Assembly: GCA_028753945.1 (NCBI GenBank)
Contig: JAPNXP010000003.1
Location: forward strand, 4,278,001 to 4,342,000
DNA: 64,000 nucleotides
Origin: Hexactinellida sp. DTS-2022
Lineage: Eukaryota > Porifera > Hexactinellida
Reading direction: 5' to 3'
Shown here: positions 1 to 11,400 of the stretch, piece after piece
Layout: the number at the start of each line of letters is the position of its first letter
Position numbering within the stretch: position 1 is the first letter of the stretch
Program-made: the position numbers and the translations under genes
Notes under the pieces: model-generated
What the model was told of the DNA's origin: nothing
What the model saw: the letters and a program-made list of their open reading frames with translations, nothing else
Databases searched by the model: none

Positions 1-340
1 AATGCAATTTTCCCAGTAAAGTAATGTGATAAATCGAGCATGATATACAACAATAATTATATACAAAGGAAAGAAATTATAACAAATTCTCATTTTTCGT
101 GACGTTAGTATATTCCAAATTATACAATGTAAGAATTCCAAAGCTAAATTAAAAGCTAGCCAGTGCACCAAGATTATATAAATCAATAATAAATAACAAA
201 ATAATAGGAAATCCAAATTTGTAAACAATGTGCTCTCGCAAAGAGTAATGGCCATGCTGGGGAGCGCTTAAAATCAGCTAAGTACGAGTAGCACAGCAGC
301 GGCATTTGCTACTAAGTTAAAAGAATAAAAGGCAAGGAGA
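1..340. other. AT-rich 3' flank of the MYRF-like gene
   Basis: AT-rich sequence beyond the stop codon of the minus-strand MYRF-like gene. I see no open frame, splice-framed exon or repeat. If the gene has further 3' exons they would have to lie here or beyond the window, but no good donor precedes the stop. Confidence 0.5.
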
Positions 341-3300
341 TCAAGAAATGCCATTCTTGAGAAGGATGAAAAGTGTAAAAACTTGAAAAAGTATCTGTAT
401 AAAAATTAAAGATATAAAAATATAGCGAAAACCGGTAGAAGCAAAGCAGTTCAAGACTAGCTTTGATGTGAAAGAGCGCTGCTTAGGTTTCGGATAGGAA
501 TTCTCAATTCCATCAATTCTCTTTTGGAGACTTTCTGTTATTCTGTTCAGCTCCTGTACTGCCCCCACAGTCTCTACATACAAGTAGTCCTTGTTGATAG
601 CGAGGTACGGAGTCTGGCTCTCGGGTTCGTTAATATTGTGTATCGCAGTGGGCAGCACCTCCCTGACCTCCTGGGCTATGAACCCTCTCTCTTCCGCCCC
701 CGCCTCCAGGCCGTGTGTCTCTGCGTACTGCTTCGTGAATCTGTAGTCGTAGATTCTGAGCTTGCTCACGCTCTCCAGCTGTTTGTTGCTATCAACTGGA
801 CGGAACCCTTCCTTGTAGCGGCGGTCTGAAGGTTTAAGGAGCTGTCCGCTTAGTTTCAAATTTCCGTACACCACCAGCGATTCATCCGGATGGTCTGTGT
901 TAACGCCGACGCGGCCCGAGTGGTAAATAGCCTCCGGACTGCTGCAGCGAGTCCACATGTAGTCGATATCGTTCTCGAACTGACTGGGGTTGGACGCACG
1001 GACGATAATCTTATCTGACTTGTGAATTATAACTGTGTACTGGTTGTGGTTCTCAGTGAACACTTTCATGGCCACGAGCAGACAGAAGAAGCGCTGGTCG
1101 GGGTTAGGCTTGCCTTTCTTTCTCATGTTGTTAGCCGTCGTCTCACTGAAATGCAACTTGCCGATAGTTATCTTCCTGGCCTTCTGGAAGGGCGGGTCTA
1201 CCTCAACAGGTTCGAAGGGAATCTTGCTCCTGTCGGGCTGCGACTTGTCCAGGGTGACCTGAGTGCTCATGCTCTCGAGACGCATGCCGTAGAGATAGAG
1301 GGAGAACTTGCTGATCCTCTCCAGGGCCCGTCCCTCCGGCGCCTGGATAAACCGGGGCTTCTTATCGAACAACATGGTGACAGAAATCTGGAAGTGGTTC
1401 TTCTTCTGACAGATGAAGGCTTCGTCCGGAAATGAGAAGTGGAATCCTTTGTCTGCCACTACTTTGAAATCGGTTATTTGTACGAGGTCTGTCTCGCTCT
1501 CCCCGTACAGAGTGGAGAAAGACTCCTGTGCATAGGGCAACCACTTCAGAGCCTACAAACAAGCGTTATCCCACAGTACATTGAGTTCTGTAATCATATA
1601 ACTGTTTAGGTTAATTAAACCAGATTAAACTATTTCAAAATATATGGCATAAATTTAGTAACTTGTATTTATTAACAGTTATTTCGCATTAACCGTGTTC
1701 GTATTAACGAGAGTACAGTATATAAGTTTGGTTATCATGCGTATCCTGTATGATGTACTCACAGTAGACTCTCGTTACTTCCAAAACATGGGGACCATCA
1801 TACTACATGCCTCTCTAATAAAAATAAAAAGGCTTTGAAGGGTACAGAAACAGTGGGCGCACTAAGCGGAATTTCGTACTATGCATTAACTAAAGAGTCA
1901 ACTGAATCTTAAATGCAACAATAATATTAACAGGTAAAGTAATAGAATCGGGTTATAGCAATAGTAATACGTATTTTCAATAGAAGATCAGGCTTCACAC
2001 ACAACTACTACCTGATAATCGTAGTTGGGCTCCCTCGTGAGCGTGGCGGAGCCCGAGTTGCTGACGTCACTGAGGGCCGCCTCCAGCTCCATCTGCGGGC
2101 CGAGGCCCTGCTCGAGCTCGTCCGGGTCCGGCTTGAGGTCGGGTATCCCCGGCAGCTGGTAGCCGGACATCAGGTAGCCGGGGTCGTAGCCGGGGAGCCC
2201 GGCGGCGGCTATCGTGGCGGGGTGGCTCGGGGTCCGGTTGTAGCCCTTCAGGGTAGAGTCGTTGCCAGCTCCGGCGTTACCGACCTCAGAACAGGAGCTG
2301 GAGGGTTAACTTATTAATTAATCGTACGTGTGAGATGCAGTGTTGTGTTCAAGGAATTATCCAGGAGCGAGACGCCCCTTTTGGAGCATGATTATTGGAA
2401 AATTTGAATTTAGGAGCGCGAAAATTGGGATCTTCTCCTATACAGTAACTTTAATTTGTATTTAGGCGTATGGAAATTGGATCAGACCAGGATTAGGAGC
2501 GTATTGACAAATGGCTGTATAATACATTGGTTATGTGCTGCCTACTTTCTATATACAGTAAACTCTCGTTATAAAGAAGTGCTTGGGACCTGTAAATTCC
2601 TTCGTTATATCCGACTTGGGTATAACGGGAGTCACTGCATGGGCTTTCTCTATTATCAGTAGAATGCAGATAATAGATAAGTTTTATTGGATTATTGATC
2701 TAGTATGTATTCCAGCCAAAATTTATTTGATAGCAAATATAGACTTTCTAAAACTTGAGAGATCTATGAATTTATTGAAAAGTTGAGTATATTTGGAAAA
2801 AAATTCCCCTAAATTTTACTTCCCAGCGAAGTACTCGGCGTAGTAAAAGCACCCCAGTACTACTGCATATAGCTACATAGTATACGTAGATTAGCTGTAT
2901 GCTAATTGCTAAGCTATGAACTGACTTGTTGCTGGAGGAAGACATCCCGCTGAGGCTTGCGGAGGCCCCGTAGCTGTTGTTGAGAGGAATCCCCATAGAG
3001 GCGATGGTGGGGGAATCTGGATAGGCCATGTAGGCAGGCGTGTAGGCGTACATTTCGGTTATAGCGTCCACAGGCCGGGATTCGTCCTGAGACTCAATCT
3101 TGCTTTTCTCGAAGAAAGACTTCTTCTTAGAATTCCCGGAGTTGCAGGCGCCCGTCTGCGAGCTCTTCTTGTCTCCCTTCTCGCCCCGCTTCCCGAGGTT
3201 GGGAGTGGACTTGGACATGGAGGAGCTGAAGAAGGGGCCGTGCTTCCTCTTCTTCTGGGGCCGCTCTCCCGACTTGAGGGAACTGTGGGACTCCAAATTG

Positions 3301-6116
3301 TTGCAAGACTGCTGTTGCGCTGTGTACAGCTAGGAGAGAGAACAGCTGTTAATCAGACCCAGCTATACAGCATCTTAAATATAATCTGTTTGTTCACAAC
3401 CGCAACCTGATAACTGGCGTTAAGTTGAGTTCTGAGTCAAAGTGGAAATATTTAATGTACTCATAAAAATACATTTCATTGGCAGTTGACAGAGTAAGTC
3501 ACTGCTGTAAGTGTAACTTAAAAATGGTTCATATGACACACTAAGGATTTAAGCATACATTTAAGCATGCCGCATTTTTACACGAAAATTGCTTGCTAAT
3601 ATCGAACTTGCTATTATAGGAACAGAATTAACATTACATCAGGGTTGGGTCTTGTCAAATCCAAAACCAGTTTTGGACGGACATGGACAAATACCGGTTA
3701 AAACAGGTTAAAACCGGTTAGATAATTAGATAAGCCACGTACATAATCCTCATAGCTTTATTATAAGTTAAAACAATATAGGACATGAATACCTGTTGTG
3801 GGTCTTCTTCCACTTCTGCTAGCAGCGTGACGGGCGGGGCCTTCCTGAGTCCGTACATGTTCCTGTCCTCAATGGTTAGCGAGGTCATCCTGTGGTCCAG
3901 GAGCTGTCCGTTAGGCTGCGGGTAGCCTATGTGCAGGGGCGTGCTGTAGGGAGTGAGCGACTCCTTAACCAGAGCGTTGGAGAAGGAGCGCCGGTGGGGG
4001 AGAGGGGTGGAGTCGTTGTACACATCTGAGGGGCTGTTGGTGTGTCCGGGGCTCCCCTGGAGCACCCCTATGGGCGGACCCACGTCGTTCTCCTCCTCTG
4101 CTGCAGGGGAATAGATAATGTATGCATTTATTGAAATGTTATAAATATTGGTATGTTCTGCGAAAACTAAATAGTTTGAGGTTGATGCAATTTAAATTAA
4201 GACTAAGAACTTAATGTTGTGTATTAGTTGCAACAGCTGCAGCAGGTGTGGGGTAAATGCAGAAATATAATGTGGGTAATTACATAAGTAAAGTAGTTGA
4301 TAAAGTAACTGATTCAAAGAATAAATTAGCTAAATTAATCAATCTACATTTATTGAGGTTGAAGAACTACCCATTAAACATGTTAGCACCTCATTGTATC
4401 AAATTATAACGTAGAAAGTGTTCAATTAATTGTGTGGCCTGAGTGGATCAATAAACATTGACAAACTATTGTCGAATTAATTCATTAGAAATAAAATAAA
4501 TTATTCCTTGTGTGCGTCTGACTACAAAGATCTTTGAACTCTATTATTGTATTACAAGAAGAAATTAATAAAATTAAACAAATAAGCCGTTGCGCAATAG
4601 TAACTGTCGGTTTAATTAATATTCAATTGAACTATAACTATCGCACTAAACAACATAATATAAATTGTACAATAAACATATAATATATTGCTCAACAAAT
4701 CTGTTACGTTGGTTATTAGATTTCTATTACAGTCAGTTATAATTGTCCTCTAATAGTCCACCTGAATTTGGTTATACAAATTACAATCATATCCAGAATA
4801 ATCAAGTTATACTCATTTCCTTAGCATCGATATTATTAAGGTTATATACAAGGGGATCCTCTAACTACAGTTGCAGTTGGACAGGTAGAAAGGCTATATT
4901 TCCGTATTACCAACGCATAGTTCATACTCCTAATAGTCTGCTATATGCTATATAACCTTCAATTATATTGTTTGTACTAATACTTTAAAATTTATACTAT
5001 GTTAGTATACTTTGTATAAATTACCTTTGATGGTACTAAAGGCTAAATTCTTTAAAAGTGCATATTCTCTAATAGTCCACCTAGGTCTATTTGCCCAATG
5101 GTGGACTAGTATTAGAGAGAACATACTGTACATGTATATTTTGTTGTTGTTGGTGTTGTTGTGATAACTCATGAATAATTCAAATAATATAGTTATTCTT
5201 TATTTTCGCTATTATTAGAGTTAATGTAAGATTTCAGTTCTATTTAATACCAAAAGTAGCAGTCACAGCGTTTGAATTGGAAATGATATTACATCCTTAT
5301 ATTAAATTCCTCAAAGAGTAGACAATATTATAAACAATAATTATAGTATCGATTTGTATGCAACCTGCCATTCTACTGCTACATTATTACGTAATTATTG
5401 TGAATAAATAAACAAAGAAGCTTGTATATTGAACTAGACTAGACGCACTAGGGTACCAACTACTAACCGATGTCGTATCTCTTAGCGTGCATGCTGGACA
5501 GGGGCAGGCCCGGGGTGTAGGAGGCCAGCGAGGCTCGGTCGAGTCCCGGCAGGGAGCTGCTCTTGTGCGGAGAGCTGGTGCTGCACGAGTCCGCCTCCAT
5601 CATGGCCGGGGCGTTAAGCGCTGACGTGTACGCAGGCGTGTTCTGCGTGCTGATGTTTCCCATCGGGAGGTTGAACATCTGATTGGAACTGTCGAAGGAG
5701 CAGATCGACTGTAAGCTCGGGTTAGAGAAGACCGAGTAGTCTGAGCAGCTGGAGCCGGGGGACCGTCTGTTCTGAAACGCGCTTTCAGAGCTCACAGATC
5801 TACAGAGACGCACTGATACAACAGAACAGCATAATCAGTGTACTTACCTTCCAGTGTTCTCGAGTGGTCTCCCGCTGTAGTCGCTACCCGGCCGTACTAC
5901 CATGTTGGGCTGACCCAGATACGGCTGGAACTGAGTGGCATTGGCACTGATCCCGTTACCCCAAATGTTATCAACACTGACGCTAGAAGACATCGGGTTG
6001 TGCTGTATAGGTCCCTGGTGGAAACCTGAGGGGTGCACTAAGTGTTCTTGGCTGGCATAGGAGACGAGATTGTGAGAGGACCCGTCATGAGGGCTCTGGT
6101 AAGAAAGTGAAGACAT
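341..6116 (-). CDS. MYRF: MYRF-like membrane-tethered transcription factor, six exons
   Basis: Homologue of myelin regulatory factor. That family is made as an ER membrane protein, trimerises, cuts itself and releases an N-terminal DNA-binding fragment to the nucleus. My exon model in gene order is 6116-5848, 5799-5468, 4100-3793, 3329-2926, 2297-2012 and 1552-341. All junctions are GT-AG and phases agree, giving 936 residues. The Ser/Gly/Asn-rich N-terminal half has a basic patch (RPQKKRKHG, about residue 320). The last exon holds the NDT80-type DNA-binding domain (about 534-745), then the intramolecular chaperone/autoprotease domain with motif PSDRRYK. Its Ser775 and Lys780 have the five-residue spacing of the family's Ser-Lys dyad. 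A short helical segment (VGAVQELNRITESL) and one membrane helix (about 910-931) follow. Only a few residues come after the helix, so the long luminal domain of bilaterian MYRF is missing. The ATG at 6116 has an in-frame stop upstream, but an upstream exon is possible. Confidence 0.93.
1757..1880. mobile_element. Truncated MITE of the CAGT/CTCGTTA family
   Basis: Begins CAGTAGACTCTCGTTAC and carries interior text shared with the complete element at 16513-16667 (GGCTTTGAAGGG, read on the opposite strand there). The other end is lost. A second fragment with the end motif CGTATTAACGAGAGT lies just left, near 1700-1715. Both sit in the last MYRF intron. Confidence 0.5.
2351..2530 (+). repeat. Dispersed ~180-bp repeat, copy 1
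   Basis: Lies in the intron between the fourth and fifth MYRF exons. It matches 32506-32690 along its length, from AAGGAATTATCCAGGAGCG at the start to GGCTGTATAATACA at the end. No terminal inverted repeats or coding are visible. Family unknown; it could be a SINE or a decayed MITE. Confidence 0.75.
2556..2637. mobile_element. 82-bp MITE, CAGT...ACTG type
   Basis: Starts TA|CAGTAAACTCTCGTTATAA and ends in the near-complement ATAACGGGAGTCACTG. It is a short derivative of the same family as 8944-9099 and 28138-28227. TA precedes it; the right flank is CA. Confidence 0.7.
4730..5128. mobile_element. 399-bp MITE in a MYRF intron (TA-flanked)
   Basis: Termini are TA|CAGT... and ...ACTG|TA. Subterminal inverted repeats CTCTAATAGTCCACC (near 4748) and GGTGGACTAGTATTAGAG (near 5100) face each other. 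The interior is AT-rich and non-coding. The TA flanks and CAGT ends fit the Tc1/mariner/pogo group. Confidence 0.75.
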
Positions 6117-7779
6117 GTTGGAGAAAGCTAATCCTAATTTCTATCAACAAAGTAATACAATTAGTGAGGAGTCACGAGTTGAAAATATAAGTTATGTTGT
6201 GCAAATTTTAAGTTGGTATTAAAAATGTTTCAGAATCTGGGAGGCTTGCGGCAATTTAATAATAAATGCAGTAACTTACAACAACTAACCGAAATCTGGA
6301 ATAGGCTGAATGATTGGTTTATCAGTGAAGATCAAAATTTGCTCAACAAATGGTTGAGGTTGAGTATAACTGAATATATAGTGCACGAGAGCCTATACTA
6401 GTAAATAATAATCCGAATATTTAGATCGGGATTATTTGGAACATTTGATAGCATAAATCGCTAAAAATAATTGTCCAATGTGTTGGAATAAAAGGAGCTA
6501 ATTTAAGTGACGTAATTCAGAAGCTAGAGTCATGTTGGTGTGGTAGCCAGTAATGTAAACATTATTTATCAAAAATAATTTGAAAATATGTAGGAGAAAA
6601 GTTACATAGATAATTCATTGTTTCTTTTTAATGTAATAAAGTAAATCAAAACAATCATTCTCAAATAAAAACTTCCAATTTGTTCACAACGCCAAGTAAT
6701 GTTTAAAATATCCAGTTCCATAATACTGGCACAATAATTAGAAATTAGAACTATCGCCGAACCGTTAGTTACGATTTTAACTTCCTTTCAACCTAGTAAT
6801 CGTAATCACGCCAGAGAAGAATAGTACAGTTCGCTGTTGCGGCTGGGATGAGATAATTTCCAAGTTGATTGAATTAGTTGGGTTAGTTAGTATAAATACA
6901 AGTTTTAACTAACACAACCCAAATGAATATTTTCGAAAACAAGTTAGTTATACTCAAATAAATTATAAGTAATGATTTCATTAATCACCCGTCTGGTGTA
7001 TGAACAAATATTAATATTAAAAAATATTGAAATAATCCAGTATTGATCAAACGACAGTGGATACCGACAGTTTGCACCATGACAATCCCATTATTTATTC
7101 AAAAATAATATTTACAGAGCAGTATCGATACTGTACTTACAAACTTAGAATAATTTGACCTCTAATTAAATAAAGCTGTAGCTTTGAAGTTAGAGTGTTA
7201 GGGCCTCATTTGACACTCATTCTATTAACTATAATTAGATATATGGAATTGAATCCATATTTCGATTCTTTAATTGGATACTAATTAATTGAGGAATGTA
7301 GAAACCAAACTCAATATAAGGATACATTTTATCTGTTGAACTATGCAAAATTAATGTGTAAATGTTGCACGTGCATACGCGTTTTGAAGCAATCGCGATT
7401 AGTTACACTAGTATGTTGGTGTAATCGCGATTTATGTTTATAGTTGAGCTTGTGGTTAGTTTAGATCAGTGGTTCCCAACTGGTTTAAGGTAGTTCGTGC
7501 TATACTAATACCTGTCTGTTGATTTTTCGTGAGAAGAATATTAATTATTTGGTAAGGTAGGAAAGTAATAATTTATAATAATCACATATCAGATAGCAGG
7601 CAAATTTAGCTACGTACACTTATAAGGAAAATGTCAAAATATCTATGCTAACATGGAAAATATTAAATGCTATGTTGATGTAGTAACAAAATATGATACA
7701 GTCGAAACCGGGTTTTTCTAACCAATTCTTTGCAAGAAAATAAAGTAAGAACTATGCATCCTATTGGCAAAATTTCAAT

Positions 7780-7965
7780 TGTTTATGGGATAATCAACCA
7801 TTGCGAGTCCAATGGAACCAGTTTTGAGAATCTGAGATCTGTGGTTAAGCTGTTTAGGCGCCATTTTATGATGACGATAACAATTTATGGTAAATGATTT
7901 TTTTAAATATCATAAATTTCATTTTTCCCTACTTTCTAATAATTTTATAACAGGAATACTAAAAT
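7780..7965 (+). repeat. Dispersed repeat matching the inner part of the P-type relic
   Basis: Closely similar to about 58020-58200, from ATAATCAACCATTGCGAGTC through GGTTAAGCTGTTTAGGCGCC to TTTATAACAGGAATAC. The same sequence occurs inverted at 58480-58612. It is therefore probably a fragment of a non-autonomous element related to the one at 55250-58684. Confidence 0.75.
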
Positions 7966-7973
7966 TGGGGGAA

Positions 7974-8037
7974 TACCGACATTTCGATACCGACATGTCG
8001 ATACCGACATTTCGATACACGACACTTCGATACACGT
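7974..8037 (+). repeat. Short tandem repeat, CGATACCGACATTT-like unit
   Basis: Four imperfect ~14-17-bp units, each containing ACATTTCGATAC or a close variant. Looks like a young minisatellite. Confidence 0.8.
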
Positions 8038-8484
8038 TGTACAATGAATCGTTGTTAATCTTTCGCAATTTAAATATTTGATCTGATTTCCATTTTCTGA
8101 TTGAAAATGACAAACATCTAACAGGATGTTTGTAAAACAGGGGACGTAAAGTTATACTTAGGATTATTATCTTATGCCAAAAAATCGAAATAAATAATAC
8201 AGTGTACAACATAGCCTGCACATGCACTTAGAATAATAATCAACTCGTAAGCAATCTTGTGCGGATAACCTATCCAGGATATTGGTGCTACCATCTTTAC
8301 ATAGTATAGTGGTATAAATCAAAGCGAGAATTGAGTGATGAGAATTAAAACATACAAAATAAGATTCTACAAACTAGAGAACTGTTATAAGAGAGAATAA
8401 ATGGATATTAAAGCTAGTTCATGATAGAAGTGTTGGAGCCTAGCAAACAGCAGTGAGCTTATTCTAACTATAAACTAACCTACG

Positions 8485-11400
8485 TTAATCAATTGGTTGA
8501 TTCTCTATCTCTGGGTCGGTATCTTCAGTACTACCATTATTATTAGATTCCTTGTGTGTCAAGTCGTTGTTAGACTTAGCCTCCATGAGTGTGTCATGGA
8601 ACACGTCTGTAGCTTCATTGGCATTCCCCATAGACTCGTCTCTCATCTTCGCTTTGAAGCTGCCTACCAACTCCGTGATAAACCCTTCCAGCTTCTTGAT
8701 AGACTCCTCTCCCATCTGCAGGACTGCGCTGTGCGTCACCTCTTCCTCAGCTTGGGAGTCAGGGTGCAGGCACATGTTGGTGATGAGAGAGAAGCCCACG
8801 GTCCTAATGCCGCAGTGCCTTGCCACGATAACCTCGGGCGCTGTGCTCATGCCCACCGCGTCGGCCCCGATCAAACTCAGGAATCTATCGACAGCAGAGG
8901 GTAAACAGTTCTGTTGTAACATCGTATGATAATGATCTATGAACAGTAAACTCCCGTTATAACCAAGTCGGATATAACGAAGTTACCGCTTATAACGAAA
9001 TGGAGATTTCCCCCTAGAGCACTAAATGCATTTATTATTATCTGCTTATAACGAATGGATTTGCAGGTCCCAAGCACTTAGTTATAACGAGAATTCCTGT
9101 ATATGTAAACAAGTTTATACATCAACAAAGCAATGACCGCTAATTAAATAATATATACAGTAGATTCTCGATAATAAGAACTCCAGGGGTCTGTCGAAAT
9201 ATGTTCGTATTACCCGGAAATCGTATTAAGAGCTTAAGAGGAGCCACTTGCATTCATTGATAAGCTAGCGGAATAAACATTATACTCCTTAACGTTTATT
9301 TCGGTGATCCGTATTCGTACTATACTAACGAGAGTCAACTGTATTGTTCTGGACATATTGTCATGTACGGTAAATTAAGCTCTGCTTTACGTTGGTTCAG
9401 GCAGCTTCAAATGTAATAATATACACAACGCATAGTTCGGTTATATAATGAAATATTAAATAATCAATTAAAATAGATTTGCGGGTTTAACCATACTACG
9501 CTCCAAGTAATAAAGCGAACCGTATCAGGAGTTCGCAAATAGGAAAAATCAATAATGGAATTTAACTCAAAACTTTTTTACCAAAAGAAAGTTTCAGATA
9601 AATTGAATCGATATAATAAAATTGTATGGAGCAAGTAGTCAATAAATAATCATACAATATTTGTGGATAATTCGTATCGCGTTGTTTCTAAGCCAGATGT
9701 GAGTTTCAGTCTACTACAAATAGGAACTAATCGGTTTAGAAATATTTGATCAAGTTGCAGATTTCATCTGATATACCGTTGAATATTAATAATGAATAGG
9801 ACATTGGCTAACGGGAATGAAAGGTTCACGGATGGACTGAATAAACTCAATTCAGTTCATCTCAAATTGACGCACGTTCAGTTCGTTCACGTTTACCTCC
9901 TAACTTCAACACCTATAGTTCGTTCAGTTCAGATGAGTGAGTGGTGAGGGTTATGTATAGCGAGCAGATATAAGCAGTGATCTATTTATATTTTACTTTT
10001 CTAGTGATATATTTATATACTACGTATGGATTAATTAATCTATATTAATAATTTATCAATATTCAGTTTAGTTCGTTCAACGTGAATCACTTAAAAGTCC
10101 TGTGTTCAGTTCGTTCAGTTAAATTCAATAAGTTCGTTCGTGAACCTTCCATTCCCTGTTGGCTACTTTGGCATGAGCTAGATTTGAGAAAATGAGAAAC
10201 ATCTCTAACAGATCTAATACAAGACCATAATCATAGGTGTGGAAAATCTAGCAACTAAGGATTTTGGTGAATTAGATTATTTCACTATAGTCGAATAATC
10301 ACCTGCAAGTTAAACAAACCAGCGTAATAACGGCATAGGAGTACCTATGTAACTACTTGTGAGAGCAAGGAAATAACTATTGTATTGCTTAAGGCTTAAT
10401 TTATTAAAGATTACACTCTTGCCCCAACAGTTATAGTAGCAATTAATGAATCAGAAATTGGAAACTACAGTCAGGTCTGCTTATTATGAAGATTTTTTAT
10501 TATGAACAAACCCTACGGTCCCAATTTTACAACTTACATAGGGTTTGTATTAAGTTGAGTTCGCTTATTATGAAGTCTCTCTATTATGAACACAATTTTT
10601 GGTCCCTTGAATGTTCATAATAAAAGAACCTGACTGTAATTCAATATGCTATGAACATGACTAAACAGCAGCTGTTGTTAACAGCCGTTACAAGCTAACA
10701 CCACGCTCGGTGTTAACAACAATTTAAAAAAATTTTTTTTTCTTAGAAACAAAATATTCCCCCAATCCTAAATGAGTACATGCAGTAAATTTAGTAAAAC
10801 CAGATCTGTAAAGGTATAGTGGTGGCTGACTGGCTGACTGGCTGTTACCAGTAAACAACCAACACTGAAGTTAATAGCATTCTACAGGCCTGGTTAGTGG
10901 TTACTAACTATATTAAATGTTCGGTTGAGCCAGACAAATAGCAACAGTACTATAACCAGTGACTGTAGATATAGCTAACCTTATCTCAGCGGGGGTCTCG
11001 AAAGAGGGTCCCCCTATAAAGGCATAGACTCCCTGCTGTAAGGGGACCCCGTGCTTGGAAGCCAGCGACACGGCCGTCTCTCTCATTTCCTTGTCGTAGC
11101 AGTTGGCCATCTGCGGAAACCGCTCTCCGGCCCCGAAGGAGTCCAGGTTGGGGCCAATCAGAGGGTTTATTCCCGCCAGACCCAGGAAGTTGATGTGATC
11201 CTTTATAAGCATTACATCTCCTGAGGAGTATATTATTAGATAGATACAAGTAGCAACACATGGAATGTAATATAAACATCTTACAATTATGTAGCTAGCT
11301 GAATAAATATAAAGTATTATTCCTAATAGCTAACCGGGTGTCAGCCTCTTAGATTGGGAATAGTATTGTTGCGTGATATGATATTCGTGTTTACAAGTTA

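Larger units (their letters stand above)
6117..8484. other. Intergenic spacer between MYRF and PNP
   Basis: AT-rich, no convincing coding frame on either strand. It holds a half MITE near 7699 (CAGTCGAAACCGGG end only), a dispersed repeat at 7780-7965, a short tandem repeat at 7974-8037, and an isolated hAT-like end near 7468 (CAGTGGTTCCCAAC). The 5' control region of the MYRF-like gene must lie here, but no promoter element can be named. Confidence 0.6.

Noticed and set aside
524..1435. Plus-strand open frames of 75-137 codons
   Set aside because: They lie antisense to the last MYRF exon, whose minus-strand frame encodes recognisable domains.
7919..8227. 102-codon minus-strand frame
   Set aside because: Overlaps a dispersed repeat and a minisatellite, has no domain and no splice context.
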